From Earliella scabrosa (lineage: Eukaryota > Basidiomycota > Agaricomycetes > Polyporales > Polyporaceae): 64,000 nucleotides of DNA. Shown here one piece after another: positions 1 to 9,548 of this stretch (the first letter of the stretch is position 1; each line of letters starts with the position of its first letter). Below the pieces are notes generated by a model. That model was given only the letters and a program-made list of their open reading frames with translations, did no database searches and was not told the DNA's origin. A program made the position numbers and the translations under genes. Location: contig JABYQQ010000002.1 of assembly GCA_022605405.1 (NCBI GenBank), positions 2,976,001 through 3,040,000 on the forward strand, given 5' to 3'.

Positions 1-2440
1 TTCACAGCTCCATTCACGGCTTCTGCGTCATCGCTGCTTGGAGTTGTGAACGAGTGCAAGGTAGCGACATCTCGCGAATCATCGTCCGTCGTCTATGACC
101 CTTGGTCGCCACTACGGGCATGTCGAGGGTTGTGGTTAAGCCTCCATCCCTGCTGCAAGTCATCCACCGTCCCGTGTCACCGTATGTCATGGACTTTGTC
201 CTGGCACAGTCCATTATGATCGCCGTGGTCGCAGTATGCAACGGACGCGCCGCAAGGCGGAGTGCGCGCCGGACGATTCGGGACGAAGTCCAACAAGACG
301 CTCGCCGCCCGAGCACCCTCGTGGGCTCGGGCGCTGCGGCGGAAGGGAGGGGGCGAGCGCGCCGCCGCGCAGGGAGACGGAGAAGGAGGATATGGACTTA
401 TGAAGGCTCTCCGTTCTTGTCGATTCGGTCAAGACCACGTCGCTCGCGTGCCGAACATCCTGGATGTACGAGGGACGATTGACCGAACGCGCCCCCTCTC
501 TCGGAGGCGCAGTCACCTCAGGCACGATGTCGAGGAGATCGGCCGTGCGCAAGAACCATGAGGAGGACTCGGAGGACTCATGCTGGCAGCATCGGTCCGG
601 CGTTACAGAAGAGGCCAATCGAAGGGCACCCCGTTTGAACACGCACGGCCTCTCCCCCCGCCTTCCCCCACCCCCAGTCGCCTTTGTCTCCAGCTCGATC
701 TCAGCGCACTCATCGATACATTCGTTCTGCTGCCTGTCCATGTAACGATGCGTTCTCGTCGACGATAGCACCCCTGCGGTCCTCGCCCTGTCGTCGGTTC
801 TCGGGCACATCACATATATGGATGATAGTATATACGTGCTGTGTCGCACACAGCCTCCCGTTCCTCCTCATACGGTTCTCGATGTCTGCTGAATCCTTGA
901 CTCATCGAAAAACCTGTCAGACTCAGCCCTACCTAGACTGCACGCATATCACTGGACGCATCTTCCGCGGAACCGTACGGTGAAAGACACTGAGGTCGTC
1001 CGGATACTCAGGTGCCCGGTCTTGCGCGAGGGCGCATATGCTATTGTCGAACAGACGTCCATCGATCTCGAGTACGTCGGCGCTGTGGGTTGAACGTTGA
1101 ACGTCAAGGGCGCGGCACTCTGGATGAATCCGTCCCCGGTTTTCGCATCCTATCTCTCGTCAGGACCGTTCTCTCGGTTTAACTTCGCAGGCGCAGACAG
1201 GTGTCATTTTCGCACACTGGAAACTTCCTGAACGTCCCCGAGTGGAGCTTCATCGGATCTCGAGCTCGCGAGAACGTGTCTGTATGTATCTGTATGCGGC
1301 TGCCTCAAGGTACTATCGCTGCTATCAGTCATTTGGGTGGCCGTGTCTGTCACCACGAGGTGGACGGTCCACCTTCTGCGAAGTTGGGGCAGCTAGAGGA
1401 GCGGACTCATGATTGGCTCAGTCGACCACTCTCGTACCCTCTTCTCCGCAACGACTCCTATGCAGAAGCTGCTGGATCCTTCTCTTCCATTTTCAATCGG
1501 ACCGTGGACGTGGTTCGGTTCTCCACCTCATTGTACTCCACCTCGTTGCATAGACTGGACCCTGAACTGTTCCTCCGGTCGGCCGCCCTCATTGCGCCGC
1601 TATTACTAGGGACAGCTGCAGGACTTCGCCCGTTACTGTAGCGCAGAAACGATTCTGTGACCTGCTCAGCGCGACATGAGGCGTTCGCACTATGATTGCA
1701 TGCAGTCATATTGGTTCCCAATTGTTTGCCAACGCACTGAAATGCCCATTTGATACTATGCCAAAGCCGTCAGGCTTTGCTTGCATACGACGATCGAGGC
1801 TGATCATTGCCATGGTAGGCAGAGCTGTCACTCGCGCAGCTTAGCGCAGGGTGATGCAGAGAACGTAATCGACGTATCTCTTGGAGCAATATTGACTTTC
1901 ATTCAGGCAAATTCTAGCGCGCCGCTCAACACGAGGACGTCTCATGAGCCTAGTGTGGTCCACCACTACAAGAGCCGGAGAGTAGCGTGAGCCGGCTTCC
2001 ATGCGCGGCGGTACGGTTCTGTGACGGACCAGTGGACAGGGACGTCCGCTATTCTTGGTCCTCCACCCTCACGTCGCGTCCCGGCCACTCGCCACCCAGA
2101 GCTCACAAGACGACTCTCCCCCTCCCACCACTCTGTCCAGCTATCTTCCTCTGCATTCACCTCGACGGCGAAGAGATCCTTCTCCTGCACGACAACGTAC
2201 ACCCCACACGCATCATACTCTCTAAAACCTGCTCCACGACATCCTCGAGCCCGCTGTCCCATTCCGTCCCTCTCCATCGCAACACCGGATCACATCCCGT
2301 CCCTTCCCATCTCATCTCCCTGTATCTTTTCCCGAAGGTCCAGCCCATCTTCTCCCGTTGCGTCTCAACCCAACACATATTCCCTATCCACTCTCCTCTC
2401 CATTCTCCTACTCCGTTCCCTTGACCGGTGCCCTGGCCGA
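1..2440. other. No supportable gene; decayed accessory DNA
   Basis: Open frames on both strands here are short, overlap each other and show no recognisable domain. About 1005-1290 resembles about 17020-17330 (see the repeat entries), so part of this stretch is the remnant of a duplicated sequence. From about 2010 to 2440 the + strand becomes strongly C/T-rich, as is common in basidiomycete promoters, and leads into the HET gene starting at 2693. Confidence 0.5.
1005..1290 (+). repeat. Diverged repeat, copy 1 (partner near 17.0-17.3 kb)
   Basis: Translated in one frame, this stretch reads LREGAYAIVEQTSIDLEYVG. The partner at about 17045-17150 reads LREGAYTNVHKATTAIGLECV. Similarity also continues downstream in the nucleotide sequence (W.NPS and a later RCxF block). 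Copy 1 has stop codons soon afterwards, so this looks like a decayed coding sequence. I do not recognise the family. Confidence 0.35.
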
Positions 2441-2445
2441 GAAAC

Positions 2446-2453
2446 TATACAAA
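2446..2453 (+). promoter_or_regulatory. TATA-like box for the HET gene at 2693
   Basis: TATACAAA follows a long pyrimidine-rich stretch and lies about 50 bp before a probable 5'-UTR intron. That intron runs 2500-2558, from a GTGAGT donor to a TTAG acceptor (59 bp). The start codon is at 2693. Position and context support a core promoter, but the match is loose. Confidence 0.35.
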
Positions 2454-2692
2454 CAAGTCCCCGCCGCTGTGAGGAAACAGTAGCATTTTTCCGTCACGGG
2501 TGAGTCGTCCCACGAGCCTCTCTATCCTGTGCTAAGCTCATCACGATAATTTTGTTAGAATATCTCAGGACCCCAGGCCTCGTTCTTTCCCATCACCGCC
2601 CCTCCTGCCTTTTCCTATCTCGTCTCGCTCTTGCTCACGACTTCGCAAAAACCAAGTCTCCGAATCCATCCGTCTTCATTCCTCCACAAACC

Positions 2693-5344
2693 ATGTATAT
2701 GCTCGACTCCGCCCGTGCCGAACTGCACTACTTCCTCACCCCGGAGGCCGTGCTAGAGAAATACTACAAGTACGCGATCCTCTCTCACGTCTGGGACAAG
2801 GAGGAGCAGTCCTTCAAGGACGTCAAAAAGATCGCGAAGCGGTGCACCAAGACCGGCACGAACCCTCGCGACGATCCCCAGTTGTCCGAGAAGGTTCGGC
2901 GATGCTGCATACTGGCGGAACAACACGGCTACCAATGGGTGTGGATCGACACCTGCTGCATCGACAAGAGCAGCAGCACCGAGCTCTCCGAGGCGATCAA
3001 CTCCATGTACCGTTACTACTCCCTTTCCGGTGTCTGTTACGCCTACCTCCGCGATGTCTCCACACCCAAGCGTGTTTCCCTGCCCATCGTATCCAGCAAT
3101 TTCAACCGGTGGAGGCTTCTCTTGTTCCTGCAGGAATTTGGACATAGCATGTGGTGGTCAAGAGGCTGGACCCTGCAGGAACTCATTGCGCCCGGGTTGG
3201 TTCTCTTTCTGTCGGAGTCATGGGAGATCATCGGGTCCAAGTACGACCTCTCAGAATTGGTCACAGCAGCTTGTAGTGTTCCTGGATATGTCCTCCGCCA
3301 CGAGCGCGATCTATCGGACGTCAGTGTGGCGCAGCGCATGTCGTGGGCCGCCCCTCGGAAGACCACTCGTGTGGAGGATGAAGCATATTGTCTCCTTGGG
3401 ATTTTCAACATCAACATGCCGACGCTCTACGGGGAGGGCAAGAAGGCGTTTCAACGTCTGCAACAGGAGATTGTCAAGATGGCTACGGACCTCACTATTT
3501 TTGCTTGGGGCATCTGCGCAGATCGCCGTATGGATGTGGCCAATTTTAGCCTCGTTGGGTGCGACCTCCTCGCTTCATCTCCATCCGACTTCAGCGAATG
3601 TGGTTCCTATGAGTGTGTATTCCCACACTGGCAAGAGGTGCGCCCCAACCCATCATTCATGTATGGTTGACTTAGTCATGCACTACTAAACTGGTCACAT
3701 AGCTCGAATCTATGGCTGGTCATTTCGCGCAGTTCGACTTCACGCCACATGTTGTTCGTGCACATATCCCTGTCCTTAACATCGGTGGCGAACAATTCAT
3801 GGACCTTTGCTGCGTCAATGAAGACAACGACCCATTGTTTCTTCGTCTCGTTCAGGATACATCTAGTCGGCGGCCGGGTATATATGGTAGCAAGACGCGA
3901 GTCGGCGGGTATCGATGGCAAGACCGCTATCCAAGTTTTCGTTGCGTCGAACTCTACACCACGGAATACAGGTCACATAAGCCGTCCTGGCTGAACATCA
4001 ACTTCATGAATACAACTCCTTCCGAACACGTTCCCAATATATCCAAACTCCCCATGAATCATCGACTGTCTACGAAGGTCTATTTCCCAAGCTGGTACCA
4101 ACTCATTCAGCTTACGAACGACGTGATCGAATTTGCTGGCATCGACACCACAAGCGGGGACCTGCCGGTCGTCATTACCTTTCTGTCACAGAGGCGCCCC
4201 GGCATAGACGAAAGGATGTTGGTAGAACTTACAGTTGGCATCTGTCATGCCAATGCCACACATTCTTGGACCACGGGCGTCACGCGTACTTCCCTCGACT
4301 CCACTCGCTCTAATGTGCCAGAGGAGTTGTTGTCATTATGGATAACTCTCAAACCAGCATCACCAATAACTTCACGCTGTGCCCGCTACTCGCATAACTG
4401 TGCCACCGATCATGTCTGTGGGTGGAATAATCTGGAGAAGAAGTTCCTTACCCTGTGTCGACCACGCCCTGCACCATTCACAGATGTCTACTCGGCCGTC
4501 TACATCCTGCCAAACACGGTACATGTCACGCTCACTCCTGGACCATTCAACCCCTCGGAAACTCTGTCGCTGAACTTCTCAATGTCTTCGATGAGTTCCG
4601 AAGACATTTACTCATTGGCGAAGATGTATATGGAGAATCCACCTCAGCATGTCACGGACATGGAGCATCTTCCCGACCCGGACCCGGACCCGAACCACCT
4701 GCCTACCCTGCCAATTTCAGGGTTCCGTCTCTATCTCCCTGGAACTACATGGGCGCGGCCGTTGGACCCCGATACCTATGGGACCTCTGGGTCCTTTGGT
4801 ATGATAAAGGACAATCAATTATACTACCTCGGTACGGATGCGAATACTTCACCGTCTATCACCTCGAAAGGGAATACTGTTGTCTTCGACAGGGGATCGG
4901 GGAAATTTTTCGCATACCACAGCGAGGAGATGAGGGGTCTGGAGCTTCTCGCATACGATGAGCGTGTCATGGAATGGGTCCCCACATTCTACGGCCGGGT
5001 TTCCCTTGCTCGACACCCCGTTTCAGCCGGCTGCGGTGACAATTCGCGGGCCCTCTACTATGCCCTTGGAGAGCTGAACGGTATGAGCGTGGTTGGTGTC
5101 ACGGCTGAATATATGGTATGCATTCTATCTCATGATCCCCTTGAAGTACATACATCTTGATTGAACTGTCTCGAACAGCGTGGCACGTGCGTTGTCTTAC
5201 CCGAAGCATTCAACGGATGCGAGAATATTGAGTCAAAGTGGCTGAATAGAAACTACAAAGTTCTGTGAGTCTCGCCGTACTGGAGATGGAGAGATTTCCG
5301 ACTGACAATGGGTCCCACCTAGGTGCTGGAAGACCAGGCGCTGA
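2693..5344 (+). CDS. HET-domain protein 1 (incompatibility-type), soluble form
   Basis: Predicted exons are 2693-3637, 3703-5115, 5179-5264 and 5323-5344, giving 821 residues. The HET domain fills exon 1. YAILSHVW lies near residue 27, a GYQWVWIDTCCIDK block near 80-96, RGWTLQELIAP near 157, and EDEAYCLLGIFNINMPTLYG near 228. HET domains act in non-self recognition and cell death in fungi. Exon 2 carries the C-terminal domain shared by all HET genes in this window (FTPHVVRAHIPVL near its start, HNCATDHVCGW near residue 546). The chosen ATG has a good context (ACCATG) and matches the paralog at 18943; the open frame extends upstream but without homology. The last exon stops at CWKTRR, where that paralog continues into a hydrophobic segment, so this copy is probably not membrane anchored. 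The partner or ligand is unknown. Confidence 0.85.
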
Positions 5345-5794
5345 CAATCTTGCGACCGTTTTTCATACCCGGCACTGCCCCATTGATCTTTTATCGCTGT
5401 ACCCACGGCGAAAGCTCTCGTGTGTATGAACCTACCGACCTACGTGACCGCTTTTCACGTACAATGTAGCGTTACATGGGCAGCCTACTCATCTGTGACA
5501 TCTCCTGCTCCTTACCCCATGCAACTCATCTGATGTATATGTACAACAGTCTCCATCAGTTCGTGACGGCAGAAAGATGACAGTTAGAACCCACGAGTGT
5601 ACTGTATACACCCACTCGCGCTTGACAGATTACGACAACCGACTAAAGCTCGTGCAAAATATGCACCCGGTCTAACTCCCGTACTGTTACACCCAATGCA
5701 CGCTAAGTGAGCGCGCCCAAACGGAAATGCGGTTGTCGCGACCGACAAGTTTCTGGCATTAGCATGGTTGGTTGCAAGATAGCAGACGACATGC
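5345..5794. other. Intergenic; 3' flank of HET gene 1 and gene remnant
   Basis: Nothing functional is visible. From about 5584 the minus strand holds a possible NmrA-like remnant that meets the transposable element at 5803 (separate entry). Confidence 0.4.
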
Positions 5795-5802
5795 GAATGC
5801 AC
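5795..5802 (+). repeat. Target-site duplication, left copy
   Basis: GAATGCAC lies directly outside the left end of the 3.26-kb element. The identical 8-mer follows its right end at 9065-9072. Confidence 0.7.
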
Positions 5803-5902
5803 ACTTGTATCAGTTAACTCAGATCATCTGAGCGGCTTAGTTACGGTAAAAGACAACTATTTATCCGCCTTAACGCTGACCATCCCCGGTCAGATCATTT
5901 GG
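5803..5902 (+). repeat. Left terminal inverted repeat of the 3.26-kb element
   Basis: It matches the reverse complement of 8962-9064 with scattered mismatches. It contains the palindrome-like CAGATCATCTGAG and ends near a CAGATCATTTGGCCTC block, which also has a counterpart at the right end. Confidence 0.75.
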
Positions 5903-5947
5903 CCTCTCCCTACGGCGTCTCTACACCCCAAATGTTTCCAGCATGCC

Positions 5948-6090
5948 TCAAATATTTCTTCACACATCTGGCCTCGCTGTACCGTTCATCTGTACAGTGT
6001 CCTCGGCCTTCAAATATTTCACTCTCCTCCTACCGTGTTCTTCAACTAGTTCATCATCCCATGCTCAGCGCTCAGCATCAAAATATTTCA
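5948..6090 (+). repeat. Spaced AAATATTT motifs, left subterminal region
   Basis: AAATATTT occurs at 5950, 6012 and 6081, each preceded by C or CA and followed by C, at spacings of 62 and 69 bp. The mirrored set lies at 8734-8907. Repeated subterminal motifs of this kind often bind a transposase; that role is inferred. Confidence 0.5.
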
Positions 6091-6249
6091 CGTTCAGTTC
6101 AATAGCTCATCTGTCTTTGTGTGCATTCTCTCTCATTTCTCTCCGCGCTACATCAGCTATATACCATGTGTGCTATTCAGTAAAGCCCGTCATTAATACA
6201 TCGGCCCATGCCCCATGGCGTCGTGCTGGGGAGACCAACGGAGAGCACC

Positions 6250-6850
6250 CAGAACAGATGTGGAGGAGGGCGGAGACTCGTCCGGAGGGCACGGACACTG
6301 GTTCCACAGGACAGACACGCGATGAGGACAGCAACATGTTGACGACCGCCGAGATACCTCCAAGAGGACAGGGATTTGTGAAGGAGGCTCGCCTGCCATT
6401 GAGGTCACCGTCGCGTCGCGGAGAACGGGGACGTGTTCTGTAGGGCAGAGACGAGGAGAGGAGGGCAGAGACGAGGTGAGGAGGGCGGAGACGTGAAGAG
6501 GAGAGCAGCGACACGATAGAGACCCGTCGAGGACGTCCACCTGGGGGCAAGGAGGCCGCACAAGCATGTGAGATGGCGGGGACACGTCCAGGATGACTGA
6601 GACGCGTTGAGAAGGGGTGTATGCGTGTACACGTGTCGAACAGGAAGAATGCACGTCAAACAGGGCGTTTGCGCGTTGACGACGGCCCTATACACGTCGG
6701 CGAGGGTAGCGCAAGAGGGGGCATGCACGTTGAGATGTGGGGAAGGTGAGATGCACGTGGACGCGGGTTAGGACGTGTGCGGGAGGTGGGGAAGACGCGG
6801 ACATGCACGTGGTGTGAGATGTGTCGTGGCTGTCGCTGAGGTGCGAGGGG
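6250..6850 (-). repeat. Degenerate 20-bp tandem array, left arm
   Basis: Around 6450-6530 consecutive 20-mers begin GACGAGGAGAGGAGGGCAGA, GACGAGGTGAGGAGGGCGGA and GACGTGAAGAGGAGAGCAGC. The period continues in weaker form to about 6850. The unit is the reverse complement of the right-arm unit, so the two arrays form a large imperfect inverted repeat. Confidence 0.65.
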
Positions 6851-7799
6851 CGTTGCAGAGGAGCCAATGGCGTTGGGAGGTGTTGTGGAGCCTCAGACTG
6901 GAGACCAGATGAGCACGTTAAATGCTGGCCGTCGGTCGAGGATGCTGTAGACATGTTCTGGGGGTACCTGTGATTGAAGTGGGAGTGGGACACGTTCGAT
7001 AGCCTCGTGGAGGCGTCCAGAACTCCGGGATAGAAGCACTAATAGACTCACCGGTCCGTCCCCTCGCCCTGCCCTTAAAACCCTACTAGACCTATCACAG
7101 TGGACTTGGTTAGAGATCGTAGACGCGTCAACCCCAGCGAATAACCGGTCGGCATGAGCTAGACACTTGTATGAGTGGGCATAAAGCCCGTATGCGCGGG
7201 CAGACACGTTGAGTCCCAAGCTGGCTTGTCCGTCATCCAAGCCTCCCGCACAGGTCGTCGGCTGGAACAGCACAATCAACCTGCACTTGTGAGAGGCAGC
7301 CTCAGCCGGCGCTGGAACAGCATCCAGACTGAAGCACAAGGCGGATGGGTACCGGCCGCGGGGAAGGAACACGATGGGCGGCGAGGTAAGTAACGAAGTT
7401 CAACGCGCGTTGGCAAGGCTTTCAAGCGGAGTTTGAAGATCCGGAAATGCCCATGCGCGCCTGCATGCATCTCACACCCGCTGGACTTTGCGTGGTGAGC
7501 AACCTTCCATGCTTTTGTCTGGCCTGTCTGACCTCCTCACTCTCGAACTGGGCTTCTCCATGTGTCCTGTAGATGTTGCTTCAACAGTCTTTGCCTCTGC
7601 AGCTGCAGCTGCGCCCACAAGACGCGTCCTTGACGCGTCTCTTGCCTGCACGAGCCCGTCGCAGGTCCATCCTCCTGCAGCGATGTCCGCTCTCCACGAT
7701 GTGTCTGCATCTACCACGTCGTGACTGGCACTGTATACTCATGGACGTGGCCCTTGTCCAGGCGTGTTCTCCCTTCGACACATGTCTCTGCCCTTGATG

Positions 7800-8560
7800 T
7801 GCCCTTCTACACATGTCTGCGCCGTCCACAACACGACTCCGCCCTCCTGCACGCGTCTCCGCCTACGTTGACACACCTCCACTCTCCACAACGCAATTCC
7901 GCCCTCCTGCACATGTCCCCGCCACCTACCTCGCGGCTCCACCTGCATCGAAGCGCCTCCACTCTCCACGACACGTCTCCCCTCGTCCTTGCGCCTGATT
8001 GGGCTTGCATCGATGTGCCTCCGCCATTTCCGCCCTTATACACGCCTCTCCACCCTCTCTCCCGCACCGCGTGTGCGCCCTGGTCGTCGGTCGATGTGGT
8101 CCTCAACGTTCAACCCCTGTTCACCCTCCGCAATGCGTGTCCGCCCTCCCAAACGCGTCTTCGCCCTCCTCGATATCTGTGCGCCCTCTCAGGCTCCTCG
8201 ACGTGTCTCTGCCTTCCTCGAAGTATGTACACCCTGTTGTACACGATTCCTCTCTCTTGGATACGTCCCTGGCTCCCCTCAATGCTCCTCAGCCCTCCTC
8301 GACGTGTTTCCTCTCTCCTCCACACTCCTCCACATGTCGACGCGCGTATCCATCTGGTTGTACGCGCTTCCGCCCTCTTGGACGTGTTCCTGCTCTCCTC
8401 GACACTTCTCAGCCGTCCTCGATGCGTCTCCGCTGTCCTCCACACCTGCCCGCGCTTTTCTACATGTCTGCACCTCTCTCAACGTATCTCAGCTAGTGTC
8501 AACGCGTCAACGCGCTCCTCCATGCGTCTCCGCCCTCTTCGACATGTGTCCGCTACAATA
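7800..8560 (+). repeat. Degenerate 20-bp tandem array, right arm
   Basis: Around 7840-7985 successive 20-mers can be laid out without gaps, for example CTCCGCCCTCCTGCACGCGT, CTCCGCCTACGTTGACACAC and CTCCACTCTCCACAACGCAA. A second clean run lies near 8135-8185 (TCCGCCCTCCCAAACGCGTC, TTCGCCCTCCTCGATATCTG). The orientation is opposite to the left arm. Confidence 0.7.
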
Positions 8561-8733
8561 CCTGCTCTCCTCCACGTTCTTGCTTGCTTACGATTCTGAC
8601 CAAACTATATCTGTGAGTTGTCAACTATTTAGATCAATGCAAGTAGCTACAGGGCGATGTAAGAAGTAGGATATATTTGACCTAGCACCCGTACATTGGG
8701 ACAAATGATTTGACTGATGACTGGGATGGAATG

Positions 8734-8907
8734 AAATATTTGAGGTTGAGGAGGTATGAGCTTCGACGACGACGAGAGAACGGTGAAATATTTGAAGGAA
8801 GAGAGCCCCGTCAGTACAGCGCCGCTGGGAGTTTGGTTGAAATATCTGAGGATCACTGGAGTAATCTGACAGTGAGCAAGGTGCTGTGAGAGGAGGGTGA
8901 AATATTC
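8734..8907 (-). repeat. Spaced AAATATTT motifs, right subterminal region
   Basis: AAATATTT or one-base variants occur at 8734, 8786, 8840 and 8900, spaced 52-60 bp, in inverted orientation relative to the left set (GTGAAATATTTG). Confidence 0.5.
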
Positions 8908-8961
8908 AACCCTTGAATACGCCGGAGCTGGAGGAGTAGTGGGTGGTAGAGCGCCGACGGG

Positions 8962-9064
8962 GGAGGCCAAATCATCTGAGGGAGGCCAGACATTAAGGCG
9001 GATAAATAGTTGACTTTTACCGTAACTAAGCGGCTCAGATCATCTGGGTAAACTGAATTCACTG
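8962..9064 (-). repeat. Right terminal inverted repeat of the 3.26-kb element
   Basis: This is the inverted counterpart of 5803-5902. The target duplication GAATGCAC follows at 9065-9072. Confidence 0.75.
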
Positions 9065-9284
9065 GAATGCACCCTGAGTCCCGGTCGCCGCGAACACGAG
9101 CACAAGGGAGCGCCGATCGATTTGTTCGCAGCTTACTACCTGACTAATCGAGCAGGGGAGTTCATTTTGGTACACGCCACACGGACGAGGGAAGACACAG
9201 TGACTATAGGCAACGATTGCATGTGAAGATTTTTGTGTACATGCCCTACTGGCCTTTGCGCAGTCGTACGGCGAGATGGAGCTA

Positions 9285-9308
9285 CAGTCATTTACCGGTC
9301 CTCGGGAC
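9285..9308 (+). repeat. Left TIR of the pogo-like element
   Basis: It begins CAGTCATTTACCGG and continues TCCTCGGGAC. It is identical to the reverse complement of 12263-12286. Confidence 0.85.
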
Positions 9309-9548
9309 GCCCAATTCATGTCTGTCCAGTCTCTCTTCCCCAGGGCGATGTCCCGCCGTTCTCTGTCAATAGTGTAAATGATATATGTTTCCTCAGCTTA
9401 TGTGCGAAAAATCTCGAGCACCTGGTGAGCAATGAAGTGAATCGAGAGTGATCTTTGCGCAATGGCGTTATCGAGGATTGGTGAGTCCTCGGGACGCGTC
9501 ACGTCACGCTCGCTCCTGCTATATCGGGCTATTAGATAAGCGAAATAT

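Larger units (their letters stand above)
5803..9064. mobile_element. 3.26-kb non-autonomous TIR element with inverted 20-bp repeat arrays
   Basis: The two ends are inverted repeats of about 100 bp (5803-5902 against 8962-9064). Both share the core TTAGTTACGGTAAAAG, followed by CAACTATTTATCCGCCTTA and CAGAT(C/G)ATCTGAG-type palindromes. A perfect 8-bp target duplication (GAATGCAC) flanks the element, which fits hAT- or KDZ-type transposition, though no superfamily can be fixed from that alone. Inside the ends are spaced AAATATTT motifs. Further in are two oppositely oriented arrays of a degenerate 20-bp unit, at about 6250-6850 and 7800-8560. Long open frames inside (for example 7721-8599) are products of the 20-bp periodicity and show no transposase motifs, so the element must be mobilised in trans if it moves at all. 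Confidence 0.75.
5584..9150 (-). pseudogene. Possible NmrA-like (NAD-binding) gene remnant split by a transposon
   Basis: On the minus strand, right of the 5803-9064 element, a frame reads SLVLVFAATGTQG (9073-9115 region), which resembles the N-terminal Rossmann motif of NmrA-like proteins (VFGATGxQG). Left of the element, at 5584-5802, another frame continues HVVCYLATNHANARNLSVAT and then ALVGCRN, again in the order expected for that family. The two halves are out of frame by one base once the element and one target duplication are removed, and key residues differ, so the gene is broken. The assignment rests on short motifs only. Confidence 0.3.

Noticed and set aside
214..849. 211-codon minus-strand frame near the window start
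   Set aside because: Arg/Ser-rich composition, no domain, and overlapping frames of similar length on the other strand.
2552..2692. N-terminal extension of HET protein 1
   Set aside because: The open frame continues upstream of the ATG at 2693 only through a non-ATG codon. The paralog at 18943 starts at the equivalent methionine, and a 5'-UTR intron probably ends at 2558.
7721..8669. Long overlapping + strand frames (292 and 226 codons)
   Set aside because: They lie in the 20-bp repeat array. A GC-rich short-period repeat poor in stop codons keeps several frames open at once, and there are no protein motifs.
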